A stretch of 64,000 bases of DNA from Candidatus Latescibacterota bacterium (lineage in GTDB: Bacteria; JAAXHH01): NCBI GenBank assembly GCA_022822725.1, contig JAJEAN010000007.1, positions 1,499,045-1,563,044 of the forward strand, in the 5' to 3' direction. Both the position numbers and the translations under genes were made by a program. This document shows, in pieces, positions 16,967 through 25,884 of the stretch (positions are counted from its first letter, which is position 1; every line of letters starts with the position of its first letter). The notes under the pieces were generated by a model. The model did no database searches, was not told where the DNA came from, and saw only the letters and a list, made by a program, of their open reading frames with translations.

Positions 16967-18002
16967 ACGCTCTGTCCAGGGTCGTCGCCATCACCCAGAA
17001 TGGCTTGTCTCCTACAGTATAATCCCGTAACGGATGCAGGGTGCCGTCTGACTGGTTCACGCTGTAGGCCGTCATCACCCCGGCCGCCTCGCCGGCACAG
17101 TAGAGGAACCGTCCGTCCGGATCGACGTTGAAGGACCGCGGACTGGCCGGAACCGAAACGTGTCCGAAGTCGCTCAGCGCGCCGTCGGCCGCCACGTTGA
17201 AGCCCACGATACTGTCGTGCCCCCGGTTGGAGGCATAGGCCCACTTCCCGTTCCGGTGCACCTCCACGTGCGCGGTGAATCCGCCCTCCTCCCAGTCGTC
17301 GGGCAGGGTCGAAACGTTCTGGAAGATCTCGAGGGTTCCGCTATCCGCGTCGAAGTTATGCGCCGTCACCGTGTTGCCCTGTTCGTTGACGATGTAGGCC
17401 ACGTCGCCCCCGGGTCGGAAGCAGATGTGCCGCGGACCCGTGTTTTCGTCCGGGGGATCCAGGACCGCGGGTTCATTGGGGGTCAGCTGCCCCGCTTCCG
17501 CGTCGAATCGGAACTGGTTGGTCTTGTTGGTGGGACAGACGTGGGGGACGATCACGTACCGGTCCTCGACCGCCAGGTAGACGGCGTGGGCCTTTTCGCC
17601 CGTGTCGATGTACTGGACGAGCTCGCCGATCGCGCCGTCCCCGCCCAGCCGGTGCACGGTGATGCCGCCGCCCCCGTAGTAGACGGTCAGCAGAAAACGG
17701 CCGCGCCGGTCCGTGACGAGGTGTGCGGGGATCCCGATGCCCGTATCTACCTTGTTAATGAGGGAGAGTTCCCCGGAACCCGTGTCCAGTAGGTAGGAAG
17801 CCAGCGTGGTGGATTCCACGTGGGCGTTGTACATGAGGTTGCCCGCCGGATGCAGGCACAGCGCCCCGGACGGACCGTGGGCGTCACTGGTGGACCGAAG
17901 CGTCAGAGCGCCCGTCTCCCGGTCCTGGTCGTACGCCTTCACCTGCTCGTCACCGGTTAACGAGACGAAAACAACGGTGCGTCCTGACGAGGAATCAGCC
18001 AT
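16932..18002 (-). CDS. Lactonase family beta-propeller protein (6-phosphogluconolactonase, YbhE/Pgl type)
   Basis: 356 residues with seven-bladed propeller repeats. Family segments seen are GPSGALCLHPAGNLMY near the start, IPAHLVTDRRGRFLLTVYYGGGG, DTGEKAHAV, GPRHICFRPGGDVAYIVNE and the C-terminal SPRSFNVDPDGRFLYCAGE. These enzymes hydrolyse 6-phosphogluconolactone or other lactones in the cytosol; no signal peptide is present. It is the first gene of the run with the HlyD adaptor and ABC ATPase, overlapping the adaptor start, but a functional tie is not obvious. Confidence 0.85.
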   Translation of the reverse strand: MADSSSGRTVVFVSLTGDEQVKAYDQDRETGALTLRSTSDAHGPSGALCLHPAGNLMYNAHVESTTLASYLLDTGSGELSLINKVDTGIGIPAHLVTDRRGRFLLTVYYGGGGITVHRLGGDGAIGELVQYIDTGEKAHAVYLAVEDRYVIVPHVCPTNKTNQFRFDAEAGQLTPNEPAVLDPPDENTGPRHICFRPGGDVAYIVNEQGNTVTAHNFDADSGTLEIFQNVSTLPDDWEEGGFTAHVEVHRNGKWAYASNRGHDSIVGFNVAADGALSDFGHVSVPASPRSFNVDPDGRFLYCAGEAAGVMTAYSVNQSDGTLHPLRDYTVGDKPFWVMATTLDRAYERQSEKRRRA

Positions 18003-18139
18003 GCTTTTCCGATCTCCTGTTTTTGATAAAGACTACTTCAACGGTTAAGACTTCAAAATATACTCCGAGGTTGCGTCCTCAAAGTGTATTTTGGAATTTA
18101 GACTCCCCGTTCCGGTGATCGTAATGCAAGGTTGGCACG

Positions 18140-18300
18140 CCATGATCGGCTGCGCTCAAGGCATGACCGGTCACATCCATTGCAGGGTCGGACGCGCTCA
18201 AGGCAGGCTGGACGCATCCACCGCTGAGTCGGCCGGAACCACCGTATTGCCGACCGCGCTCAAGGCGGGGGCGATCGCATCCACCGCGGGACCGGCCGCG
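18140..18300. repeat. Degenerate repeats in the gap before lpxB
   Basis: The 326-bp gap from 18003 to 18328 holds no gene. GCGCTCAAGGC occurs three times and GCATCCACCGC twice in a loose pattern, with related CGGCCG(G/C) stretches between. No clear promoter or terminator is seen in the rest of the gap. Confidence 0.6.
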
Positions 18301-18328
18301 CGGATTCAGTATGAAGGAGACAGGACCA

Positions 18329-19645
18329 TTGCGGATCATGATCATCGCCGGTGAAGCTTCGGGCGAAATGCATGGTGCGGGTGTCGTGGCCGCGCTCAAG
18401 GCCAGGCACCCGGATATGGACGTATTCGGCGTCGGCGGGGACCGCATGGAACGGGCCGGTTGCGATTTGATCTACCCTATCGAGCGGTTCTCAGTCATGG
18501 GCATCACCGAGGTCGTCCGGCATCTGCCCTTCATTCGCCGGGCGCTGCGGCGGCTGGACGGCCTGCTCGAATCGCGGCGTCCAGACCTGGTCATCCTCAT
18601 CGACTATCCCGACTTCAATCTCCGCCTCGCCCGCAAGGCACGAAAGCGAGGCATACCGGTCCTCTACTATATCAGTCCCCAGGTCTGGGCCTGGAGGCCG
18701 CGGCGGATCCACGCCATCGTCCGGAACGTCGACAGCATGGCCGTTGTCTTTCCATTCGAAGTGGAACTGTACGAGCAAGCCGGGGGAAAGGTCGTCTTCG
18801 TCGGACACCCTCTGCTGGAGGTGCTCGAGAGCCGACAATCCAGGGCTGAATTCTGCGAAGCCGCGGGCCTCGATCCCGACCGGCCGATCATAGGGATGCT
18901 GCCGGGCAGCCGAATCATGGAAGTGGAACGCATGCTGCCGGCGATGGCGGGCACGCTGAAGACCGTCCGGAAGAAACTGCCCGGTACCCAGGGGGTCATC
19001 GGACTGGCGCCAACGGTCTCCCGGACCGACCTGGCGGCGTGTCTCGCGGCGAATGCGGCGCTGGAAGAAGACGCAAAGAAGGTGCCCGTGGTGGAAGGGA
19101 GCACCTATGAGGTCATGCGCCACGCCGACCTGTTGCTCGTCACGTCGGGAACGGCAACCCTGGAGTCCGCCTGCTTCGGCACGCCCCTGCTGGTCCTGTA
19201 CCGCATGTCCCGCCTGTCCTGGTGGATCGCCCGGCGCCTGGTCAGTATACCGGACATCGGCCTGGTAAACGTGGTGGCGGGCCAGCGCATCGCACCGGAA
19301 TTCCTCCAGGACGCCGTCAACCCGGAAACGCTGTCACCCATGGTCCTGGATCTGCTGAAGAACCCGGAAAAGCGCCAGGCCATGGCGCAGGAACTCCGGG
19401 AAGTACGGACCCGCCTGGGTACGCCGGGCGCATCATCGCGCGTCGCCGATCTGGCCCTGAACATGGCGGGTGGCACGGGCGGGAACCAAATGGACATGGT
19501 GGGTGGCACGGGCGGGCGCCACATGGACATGGCGGGTGGTACGGGCGAGCACCAAATGGACGCGGCGGAAGGCACGGGCGAGCATCAAACGAATGATCGG
19601 GAAAACGGACCGCGCGGGGAAGGGACTGCCGATGACGGGCATTGA
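18329..19645 (+). CDS. lpxB: Lipid-A-disaccharide synthase
   Basis: 438 residues from a TTG at 18329, preferred over the ATG at 18311: AAGGAG sits nine bases before the TTG, and the protein then begins RIMIIAGEASGE, exactly where LpxB proteins begin. LpxB joins UDP-2,3-diacylglucosamine to lipid X at the inner face of the inner membrane. Further motifs are VFGVGGDRMERAG, VILIDYPDFNLRLA, YYISPQVWAWR and FVGHPLLE, then TSGTATLE in the UDP-sugar site. The last ~60 residues are extra: four copies of an 11-residue glycine-rich unit. The downstream acyltransferase start lies inside this tail. Confidence 0.95.
   Translation: MRIMIIAGEASGEMHGAGVVAALKARHPDMDVFGVGGDRMERAGCDLIYPIERFSVMGITEVVRHLPFIRRALRRLDGLLESRRPDLVILIDYPDFNLRLARKARKRGIPVLYYISPQVWAWRPRRIHAIVRNVDSMAVVFPFEVELYEQAGGKVVFVGHPLLEVLESRQSRAEFCEAAGLDPDRPIIGMLPGSRIMEVERMLPAMAGTLKTVRKKLPGTQGVIGLAPTVSRTDLAACLAANAALEEDAKKVPVVEGSTYEVMRHADLLLVTSGTATLESACFGTPLLVLYRMSRLSWWIARRLVSIPDIGLVNVVAGQRIAPEFLQDAVNPETLSPMVLDLLKNPEKRQAMAQELREVRTRLGTPGASSRVADLALNMAGGTGGNQMDMVGGTGGRHMDMAGGTGEHQMDAAEGTGEHQTNDRENGPRGEGTADDGH
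19463..19594. repeat. 33-bp tandem repeat, four copies, in the 3' end of lpxB
   Basis: Four contiguous 33-bp units encode MAGGTGGNQMD-type 11-residue repeats that lengthen LpxB beyond its normal C-terminus. Confidence 0.92.
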
Positions 19646-20291
19646 TGGCTCCGTATACACCCTGATTGGAAAACTAAGTGCCGGGACCATCGGCCTACTT
19701 GGAAGGACCCTTTCCATCCGCAGGATCGGAGCAGAGCATCTTGAACAAGCGCGGGAAGGCGGCGGGAAGGTGCTTTACGCCTTCTGGCACGAGGGTCTGC
19801 TGGTGGCCACCTATGCCTTTCGCCGGCAGGGGATACGGGTACTGGTCAGCCAGCACCGGGACGGCGAGTGGATTGCCCGGGCAATCGAGTGCATGGGATA
19901 CGGGACCATACGCGGATCTTCTACCCGAGGTGGCACGCGCGCCCTGTTCCGCATGGCGGCGGCCGGCGCGGCCGGCGACGACCTGGGGGTGACCGTGGAC
20001 GGCCCCCGGGGGCCCCGTCTCGAGGTTAAGCCGGGTACGCTGATCATCGCCGGCCGGTCCGGTCTTCCCATCGTGCCCTTCGCGGTTGCGTCGCGCAAGC
20101 CCTGGGAGCTTTCTAGCTGGGACCGTTTCATGATTCCCCGTCCCTTTTCCACGGCGGCGATCGCCTTCGGAGAACCGCTGGAAGTGCCCGGAGACGCGCC
20201 CATCGAGCGTCTCGAACCCTACCGGACCGAACTCCAGCGACGCCTGTTGGAAGCACGCGAAATCGCCGGACAGAGTCTGGATGCGTCCTGA
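19632..20291 (+). CDS. DUF374 lysophospholipid acyltransferase-like protein
   Basis: 219 residues from the ATG at 19632, chosen for the AAGGGA seven bases upstream; the gene overlaps the lpxB end by 14 bases. DUF374 features are VLYAFWHEGLLVATY (the acyltransferase histidine), SQHRDGEWIA, IRGSSTRGGTRAL and VTVDGPRGPRLEVKPG, followed by SGLPIVPFAVA. Members are related to the LpxL/PlsC acyltransferases and usually lie in Kdo/lipid A operons. Here the position between lpxB and waaA-lpxK supports a role in acylating lipid A or a precursor at the inner membrane, though the donor and site are not known. Confidence 0.85.
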   Translation: MTGIDGSVYTLIGKLSAGTIGLLGRTLSIRRIGAEHLEQAREGGGKVLYAFWHEGLLVATYAFRRQGIRVLVSQHRDGEWIARAIECMGYGTIRGSSTRGGTRALFRMAAAGAAGDDLGVTVDGPRGPRLEVKPGTLIIAGRSGLPIVPFAVASRKPWELSSWDRFMIPRPFSTAAIAFGEPLEVPGDAPIERLEPYRTELQRRLLEAREIAGQSLDAS

Positions 20292-20309
20292 ATAGCCGGG
20301 CGGATTCGT

Positions 20310-20383
20310 GACATTGCGGCAGATCCCGATATTGCTGCAGACTCCTGACATTGCTGCGGATTCCCGACATTACGGCAGGTTCC
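20310..20383. repeat. 18-19-bp tandem repeat, four copies, abutting the waaA-lpxK start
   Basis: GACATTGCGGCAGATCCC-like units fill the whole gap up to the ATG at 20387, leaving no recognisable ribosome site. Confidence 0.85.
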
Positions 20384-20386
20384 GAT

Positions 20387-22894
20387 ATGGTCTTTGCCTA
20401 TACCATTCTATATTCCGCGCTGACCGTGCTGCTCTCGCCGGTCCTGGCCTGCCTGTCCGTCCTGAACCGGTACGGGATCCACCAGCGGCTTGGCCGGCTG
20501 CCCCTCGTCCCCGACGGGGAAAACCGGCCGGTCGTCTGGTTCCACTGCGCGTCCGTGGGCGAGGCCACCGGCCTGGCGGCCGTGATCGAAGGATTCGCGA
20601 AACGCCATCCCCGATTCCAGGTGCTGGCCACCACGATGACCGAAACCGGCCTGGCCTATGTCAGGAAGCACGTACCCCAAGCCCGGTACGCCGGACTGGC
20701 GCCCCTCGACGCGCCCTTCATCGTCCACCGGGTATTCAATCGGGTACGCCCCCGCGCGCTGGTGCTGCTCGAAGGAGAACTCTGGCCCGGCATGCTCGGT
20801 GTGGCCGCCGCCCACGGTTGCCCGGTGGCCCTGGTCAACGGCCGCATGTCGGATCGCAGTCTCGCGCGAAACCGTTTCGTGAAACCGCTGTTCAGGTCCA
20901 TGTTGCGGGGGCTGGCCGTCGTGGGCGTCCAGCATGCACTCGACGGAGAACGGTTCATTGCCTACGGTGCGGCCCCGGACCGGGTGCGGGTGACCGGAAA
21001 TGTCAAGTTCGACCTGGCTGCCGAACAGAAGGGCCCCGGGCGGGAAGCGCTGCGCCGTGAACTCGGCCTGTCCGCGTCCGTGCCGGTCGTCATGGCGGGA
21101 TGCCCCCGGCCCGTGGAAGAGGAACGCGCCGTGCTGGAGGCCTTCGTACGCGTACGGGAACGGCATCCCGAGTTGAAAATGATCTGGGCGCCCCGGCACC
21201 TTCAGCGCATACCCGAGGTAGAGGAGATGCTGCGGGGCGCGGGATTAAGGTTCATACACAGGACGCAGCAAGGAGGTTCAGGCAGTCCGGCCAGCCCGGA
21301 ACCCGGGCAGTTCGACGTGATCATTCTGGACACCATGGGCGAACTGGCGGTCATGTACGCCGCCGCAGACATGGCCTTCGTCGGCGCCACGCTGGTTCCC
21401 CTCGGCGGCCACAACCTGCTCGAGCCCGCGACCTGTGGCATACCGGTCCTCTTCGGTCCCCACACCGAGAACGTCCGGGCAAGCGCCGCGGCCCTGCTGC
21501 GAACCGGGGGCGGCATGGTTGTGCACGACGGCGACGGGCTCGCCCGGCAGTGGCTCGAACTGCTGGATGACCCCGGCAAGCGTGCACAGGCCGGCAAGGC
21601 CGCCCGGCAAGCCGTGCTCGAGTCCGCGAAGGCCGTGGACCGCACCCTGGACCTGATCGACCGGCGGATCCTGAAGGCGGCCCCGGAGGGATCCGGACCG
21701 TGGCACTTCCCGCATCGCACGCCGTTCATTACCCGGCTGATGGACCCCGGCGAACGCGCACCGGCCATTCGATTCCTGCGCGTCGCGCTGCTGCCCGCGT
21801 CCCTGCTGATGGGCCTGGCGGTCCGGTTACGCAACGGGCTGTACGACAAGAAACTGCTGACCTCCGACCAACTGCCGGTCCCGGTGATCAGCGTGGGCGC
21901 ACTGACCGCGGGCGGCGCGGGGAAGACGCCCGTGGTCAGGTACCTTGCCCACCGCCTGCGGGACGCCGGCTACCGGCCCGCCGTGCTGAGCCGTGGCTAT
22001 GGGAGAAAGACCAGCGCGACACGCCCGGCCGAACCCGGCGCAGCCTGGCAGGTAGTAGGCGACGAACCGGCCTTCCTGGTCTCGACCCTTCCCGATGTGC
22101 CGGTGATCGTCGGCCCGAGCCGCACCACGGCGGGACGAATGGCCATCGACCAATACGGTGCGGACGTGCTGCTGCTGGACGACGGATTCCAGCACCGGAG
22201 CACGGCCCGCGCGGTGGACATCGTGGTGCATGACGCCACCAGCCGGATCGGGCCGGGGGCCAACCTGGTGCGCTTGCTCCCCGCCGGACCCTATCGCGAA
22301 CCGGTTGCCTCGCTCCGGCGCGCTCACGCACTGATGCTGACGCGGACGGACCAGGCCCGTTCCTCGGCGGTCGACACGGCGCATATCAAAGGCGAGTTCC
22401 CCCACCTGGCGTTGATCGAAGCCGTCTACGAACCCGTAGGCCTGCGAAGGCTGGGTGACGGCACGACGCTGCCATCGGACGGCGACAAACTGCCATTGGC
22501 CGGCCGGACGATGCCGGTAGACGACGGGACGCTTCCGGTGACCGACGGCACATCGCTGCCCGTGGACTGGCTGGCCGGCCGCGAAGTGCTCGTCCTCTGC
22601 GCGATCGCGAACCCGGCTTCCTTCGTGCAGACGATCACGGACGCCGGGGGACGCGTGACCCGGGTCCTGGCGTACCGGGATCACCATCCCTTCACCCCGC
22701 ACGACCTGGACCGGGCGTTGTCCCTGGCCGAAGAATCCGGCGCGGAATGCATCGTCACCACGGAAAAAGACGCCGTCCGGATCCCACAGCACGCCATCGT
22801 CAACCACCTGGTCGTCCTGGATATCGCGCTCCGGTTGGCTTCAGGTGAAGACGCGCTTGAAGGTATACTTTCCACGCTGGACGAAACGAAATGA
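20387..22894 (+). CDS. waaA-lpxK: Fused Kdo transferase (WaaA/KdtA) and lipid A 4'-kinase (LpxK)
   Basis: One open frame of 835 residues. Residues 1-~430 are WaaA: an N-terminal anchor, WFHCASVGEATG with the catalytic glutamate, EGELWPGML, VQHALDGERF, VTGNVKFD, and the GGHNLLEPA nucleotide-sugar site. From ~445 the sequence is LpxK: a membrane-associated segment (LLPASLLMGLAVRL), P-loop GALTAGGAGKTP (~504), SRGYGRK, DDGFQHR and a C-terminal YRDHHPF...TTEKDAVR. The first adds Kdo to lipid IVA and the second phosphorylates the lipid A disaccharide, so sequential lipid A enzymes are joined. A 35-residue insert at ~691-725 is a seven-residue tandem repeat. ATG 20387 is chosen because the upstream ATG at 20351 lies inside the repeat array. 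Confidence 0.93.
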   Translation: MVFAYTILYSALTVLLSPVLACLSVLNRYGIHQRLGRLPLVPDGENRPVVWFHCASVGEATGLAAVIEGFAKRHPRFQVLATTMTETGLAYVRKHVPQARYAGLAPLDAPFIVHRVFNRVRPRALVLLEGELWPGMLGVAAAHGCPVALVNGRMSDRSLARNRFVKPLFRSMLRGLAVVGVQHALDGERFIAYGAAPDRVRVTGNVKFDLAAEQKGPGREALRRELGLSASVPVVMAGCPRPVEEERAVLEAFVRVRERHPELKMIWAPRHLQRIPEVEEMLRGAGLRFIHRTQQGGSGSPASPEPGQFDVIILDTMGELAVMYAAADMAFVGATLVPLGGHNLLEPATCGIPVLFGPHTENVRASAAALLRTGGGMVVHDGDGLARQWLELLDDPGKRAQAGKAARQAVLESAKAVDRTLDLIDRRILKAAPEGSGPWHFPHRTPFITRLMDPGERAPAIRFLRVALLPASLLMGLAVRLRNGLYDKKLLTSDQLPVPVISVGALTAGGAGKTPVVRYLAHRLRDAGYRPAVLSRGYGRKTSATRPAEPGAAWQVVGDEPAFLVSTLPDVPVIVGPSRTTAGRMAIDQYGADVLLLDDGFQHRSTARAVDIVVHDATSRIGPGANLVRLLPAGPYREPVASLRRAHALMLTRTDQARSSAVDTAHIKGEFPHLALIEAVYEPVGLRRLGDGTTLPSDGDKLPLAGRTMPVDDGTLPVTDGTSLPVDWLAGREVLVLCAIANPASFVQTITDAGGRVTRVLAYRDHHPFTPHDLDRALSLAEESGAECIVTTEKDAVRIPQHAIVNHLVVLDIALRLASGEDALEGILSTLDETK
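22457..22561. repeat. 21-bp tandem repeat, five copies, inside the LpxK part
   Basis: Five contiguous 21-bp units encode DGTTLPS-like seven-residue repeats inserted in the LpxK domain, between EPVGLRRLG and the WLAGREVL strand. Frame is kept. Confidence 0.9.
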
Positions 22895-22963
22895 ACCGGC
22901 TATATTATCAACTCTGTTTTTTTGACTTTGTCGCCCATCTTACTTACCTCCGAAACCCCATAA

Positions 22964-24505
22964 ATGGCTGACTCGAACTGGATTGCCATTCTCGATTTCG
23001 GCGCGCAATACACGCAGCTCATCGCGCGGCGCATACGGGAGAGCCACGTCTACTGCGAGGTGCTGCCCTACGATACGCCGGCATCCGAACTCTCGGCGCG
23101 CAACGTCACCGGCATCGTCCTTTCGGGCGGTCCGGCCAGCGTATACGGGGAAGACGCGCCTCATCCCGATCCGGCCATATTCGAGACGGGCAAGCCGATC
23201 CTGGGGATCTGCTACGGCCTGCAGCTGATGGGGCATTACCACGAAGGCGAGGTCGCCCACGCCGGTACCCGCGAATACGGCAATGCGGGGATCAAGACGA
23301 CGGGCGGCACGCCCCTGTTCCGCGATCTGCCCGAACGCATGACGGTCTGGATGAGTCACGGCGACGAGCTCAAGGCGCCGCCGCCGGATTTCGACGTCAT
23401 CGCCCGGTCCGACAACGGGCACATCGCCGCCGTCGGCCAGCCGGAACGCCGGATCTACGGCGTGCAGTTCCACCCGGAAGTGGTGCACACGGTCCATGGC
23501 CGCGAGATCCTCGGAAATTTCGTATTCGCCATTTGCGGCTGCGAGGGCAGCTGGACGCCGCGGACCTTCATCGACGAGGCCCTTGCCTCCATCCGGGAGA
23601 CCGTGGGCGAGCGCCGTGTGGCCTGCTTCGCCAGCGGCGGTGTGGATTCCTCGGTCGTGGCGGCGCTGATCGGGCGGGCCATCGGAGACCGCCTGACCTG
23701 CGTCTTCGTAGACACGGGTATGCTCCGGAAGGACGAGGCCAGACAGGTCGAGGAGACCTACCGCCGCACCATCAACGCCCGCTTCCGCTTCGTGGACGCC
23801 TCGGACCGGTTCCTCGACCGGTTGAAAGGCGTGGAAGAACCGGAACAGAAGCGCAAGATCATCGGCGACGAGTTCATTCGGGTGCTCGAAAGCGAACTGA
23901 CCTCGCTGCGCGGCGTGCACATCCTGGCCCAGGGCACGCTCTACCCCGACGTCATCGAAAGCGCTTCCGTGAAGGGGCCGGCCAGCGTCATCAAGACCCA
24001 CCACAACGTGGGCGGACTGCCGGACGACCTGGAACTGGAACTGCTGGAGCCGGTTCGCAACCTTTTCAAGGACGAGGTCCGCACTGTGGGCCGGGAGCTT
24101 GGCCTGCCGGACGAGATCATCGACCGGCATCCCTTCCCGGGACCGGGCCTGGGCATCCGCGTGCTGGGAGAAGTGACCCGGGAACGGGTGGCCATGCTGC
24201 AGGACGCGGACAAGATTTTCATCGACGAACTGCGCGCGGTGGGCCTGTACAACGAAGTCTCCCAGGCGCTGGCCGTGCTGCTTCCGGTCAAGACCGTCGG
24301 CGTCATGGGCGACGCCCGCACCTATGAGCGCGTCATCGCCCTCAGGGCGGTGACCACACTGGACTTCATGACGGCCGACTGGGCGCGCCTGCCCACCGAC
24401 TTCCTGGCCCACGTGTCGAACCGCATCATAAACGAAGTAAGGGGCGTGAACCGCGTAGTCTACGACCTCAGTTCCAAGCCGCCCGGCACCATTGAATGGG
24501 AATGA
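22964..24505 (+). CDS. guaA: GMP synthase (glutamine-hydrolysing)
   Basis: 513 residues, the normal length. The N-terminal class I glutamine amidotransferase has the nucleophile in ILGICYGLQLMG and the His-Glu pair in GVQFHPEVVH. The ATP-pyrophosphatase domain follows with the PP-loop FASGGVDSSVV (~residue 225). The C-terminal dimerisation domain ends in the canonical KPPGTIEWE. It converts XMP to GMP in the cytosol. It stands alone, with an intrinsic terminator 45 bases downstream. Confidence 0.97.
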   Translation: MADSNWIAILDFGAQYTQLIARRIRESHVYCEVLPYDTPASELSARNVTGIVLSGGPASVYGEDAPHPDPAIFETGKPILGICYGLQLMGHYHEGEVAHAGTREYGNAGIKTTGGTPLFRDLPERMTVWMSHGDELKAPPPDFDVIARSDNGHIAAVGQPERRIYGVQFHPEVVHTVHGREILGNFVFAICGCEGSWTPRTFIDEALASIRETVGERRVACFASGGVDSSVVAALIGRAIGDRLTCVFVDTGMLRKDEARQVEETYRRTINARFRFVDASDRFLDRLKGVEEPEQKRKIIGDEFIRVLESELTSLRGVHILAQGTLYPDVIESASVKGPASVIKTHHNVGGLPDDLELELLEPVRNLFKDEVRTVGRELGLPDEIIDRHPFPGPGLGIRVLGEVTRERVAMLQDADKIFIDELRAVGLYNEVSQALAVLLPVKTVGVMGDARTYERVIALRAVTTLDFMTADWARLPTDFLAHVSNRIINEVRGVNRVVYDLSSKPPGTIEWE

Positions 24506-24550
24506 TGCCACCGCCAGCAACGCCCGGCACTTAAAGACATCAAATCTCAC

Positions 24551-24579
24551 AAACGCCCGCGTAAAAGCGGGCGTTTTTC
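24551..24579 (+). terminator. Intrinsic terminator of guaA
   Basis: ACGCCCGC, a six-base loop GTAAAA and GCGGGCGT form an eight-pair stem followed directly by a T run. It marks the left border of the zinc operon. Confidence 0.92.
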
Positions 24580-24681
24580 GTGTCAAGCCGACACTTGTTG
24601 GCACTTGACGGTACTTGTCGCCTTGCCGGCACGAACGTGTCTCCACGAGCAGCCTATTTGACGGAATATGTAATCTTGTGC

Positions 24682-24709
24682 TTGACAACGTATCTCGATA
24701 TGCTATACT
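24682..24709 (+). promoter_or_regulatory. Strong sigma70-type promoter of the zinc operon
   Basis: TTGACA, a 16-bp spacer and TATACT. Transcription would begin near 24716, immediately before the Zur-like palindrome. Confidence 0.75.
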
Positions 24710-24720
24710 GTGTCGGTTTC

Positions 24721-24738
24721 GTTATGTTATAACATTAC
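24721..24738. promoter_or_regulatory. Zur-like operator
   Basis: GTTATGTTATAACATTAC is an 18-bp near-perfect palindrome (one mismatched pair) that fits the known proteobacterial Zur box around ATGTTATAACAT. It sits right at the predicted transcription start, where a zinc-loaded Zur dimer would block RNA polymerase. A zur gene lies in the same operon, so the system is probably self-repressing under zinc sufficiency. Confidence 0.85.
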
Positions 24739-24827
24739 AATATTCATTCGACAATTACCCGTCTGGCACCTGTGAAAGCGTAAGCGATGACCTCGGCATT
24801 CAGTTCGTCGAAAAAAGTGGCAGTCCG

Positions 24828-25883
24828 ATGCATATGATGCGCCAGAGTTGCAACGTGGCAGTCTTTCTCGCATGGCTGTGTGCCGTCGCATGCACGGCGG
24901 ATCTACACGCGACAACGATGCTGCCGGGCGAGCCTCTCGACGCCGATCAGTCCCTGGGTGACCGTCACGCCGTCACCGTGCTGGCAGCTTCAATCTGGGA
25001 TCAAACCGCAACATGGGTTTGGACAAAGCAGCAGGAATACCTCCTGCAACTGTCGCAGGAGCTGGGATCTCTGCGTGGCCAGCATAGCGTCGGCTGGGCC
25101 CTGGTGCTGATGAGCTTTCTATATGGTGTCTTGCATGCTGCAGGACCTGGGCACGGGAAAGTCGTGTTGACGACCTACCTGTTGACCCACCGGAGCCGGC
25201 TGAATCGCGGTATCGCCATGGGCACCGCAGCAGCGTTTCTCCAGGGCATGACGGCCTTGTTGATGATTTACGCCCCGATTGGACTGGCTGGTTGGCTGCC
25301 GGTGGAGACAGATACGGCAACCCTGTGGGCTACGCGAGTCAGTTTCACCATGCTGGCGATCGTCGGAATCTACTTGCTGGTACGCGCTTCACGTGCCTTG
25401 TACGAGAGTATTCGCCAGTTCCGGCGCGAAACCGGCGAAGTCGGCCACGACCATGTCGGCCACGACCATGCCGGACACGGTCACGGGGACGGGGCAGGTT
25501 GCGGCTGCCGGCATATGCCCAGCGCAGCCGAGATCGATACAGCCGGAAGCCGGCATGCGGCGGCTGGCGTGGTTCTGGCCATCGGGATGCGCCCGTGCAG
25601 CGGAGCACTGTTTGTGCTGATTATCGCCGCCATGATGGGGTTGATCTGGCATGGCACGCTTTCCGTGATCGCCATGTCCACAGGTACCGCGATCACTGTC
25701 GTAATCCTGGCCATTGTTGCGACGAAGGCGCGAGACCTGGCGCGTAAGGTGGTCGCGCACCGGTCACCCTTGTGGGCACTCTTGGCCGCTGGCCTGGGCG
25801 CGCTTGGCGGCGCCATCCTGTTGCTTATGGCGCTGTGGGCGCTGAACACGTCGTTTATGTTGAATCAGATCGTGGATTTGTAA
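24828..25883 (+). CDS. NicO-family metal permease (nickel/cobalt-transporter-like)
   Basis: 351 residues from the ATG at 24828; in-frame ATGs at 24834 and 24837 are alternatives. An N-terminal signal-like segment is followed by six or so membrane helices. HAAGPGHGK (from H103) is the metal-site motif of the NicO/RcnA group, and a second motif GMRPCSGALF lies in the later half. A cytosolic loop (~205-222) is histidine-rich (VGHDHVGHDHAGHGHG), encoded by a 15-bp repeat, and ends in a cysteine pair, suitable for metal sensing or buffering. As first gene behind the Zur-like box it more likely handles zinc or a zinc substitute than nickel, but that is inference. The 322-bp gap before it carries only the terminator, promoter and operator listed. 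Confidence 0.85.
   Translation: MHMMRQSCNVAVFLAWLCAVACTADLHATTMLPGEPLDADQSLGDRHAVTVLAASIWDQTATWVWTKQQEYLLQLSQELGSLRGQHSVGWALVLMSFLYGVLHAAGPGHGKVVLTTYLLTHRSRLNRGIAMGTAAAFLQGMTALLMIYAPIGLAGWLPVETDTATLWATRVSFTMLAIVGIYLLVRASRALYESIRQFRRETGEVGHDHVGHDHAGHGHGDGAGCGCRHMPSAAEIDTAGSRHAAAGVVLAIGMRPCSGALFVLIIAAMMGLIWHGTLSVIAMSTGTAITVVILAIVATKARDLARKVVAHRSPLWALLAAGLGALGGAILLLMALWALNTSFMLNQIVDL
25440..25484. repeat. 15-bp tandem repeat, three copies, encoding the histidine loop
   Basis: GTCGGCCACGACCAT twice exactly, then a diverged third unit. Each unit adds two histidines to the permease loop. Confidence 0.9.
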
Positions 25884-25884
25884 C

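Noticed and set aside
22940-24688. Long antisense frame (582 codons) opposite guaA
   Set aside because: GC-rich shadow of guaA on the other strand; no motif, and guaA itself is unmistakable.
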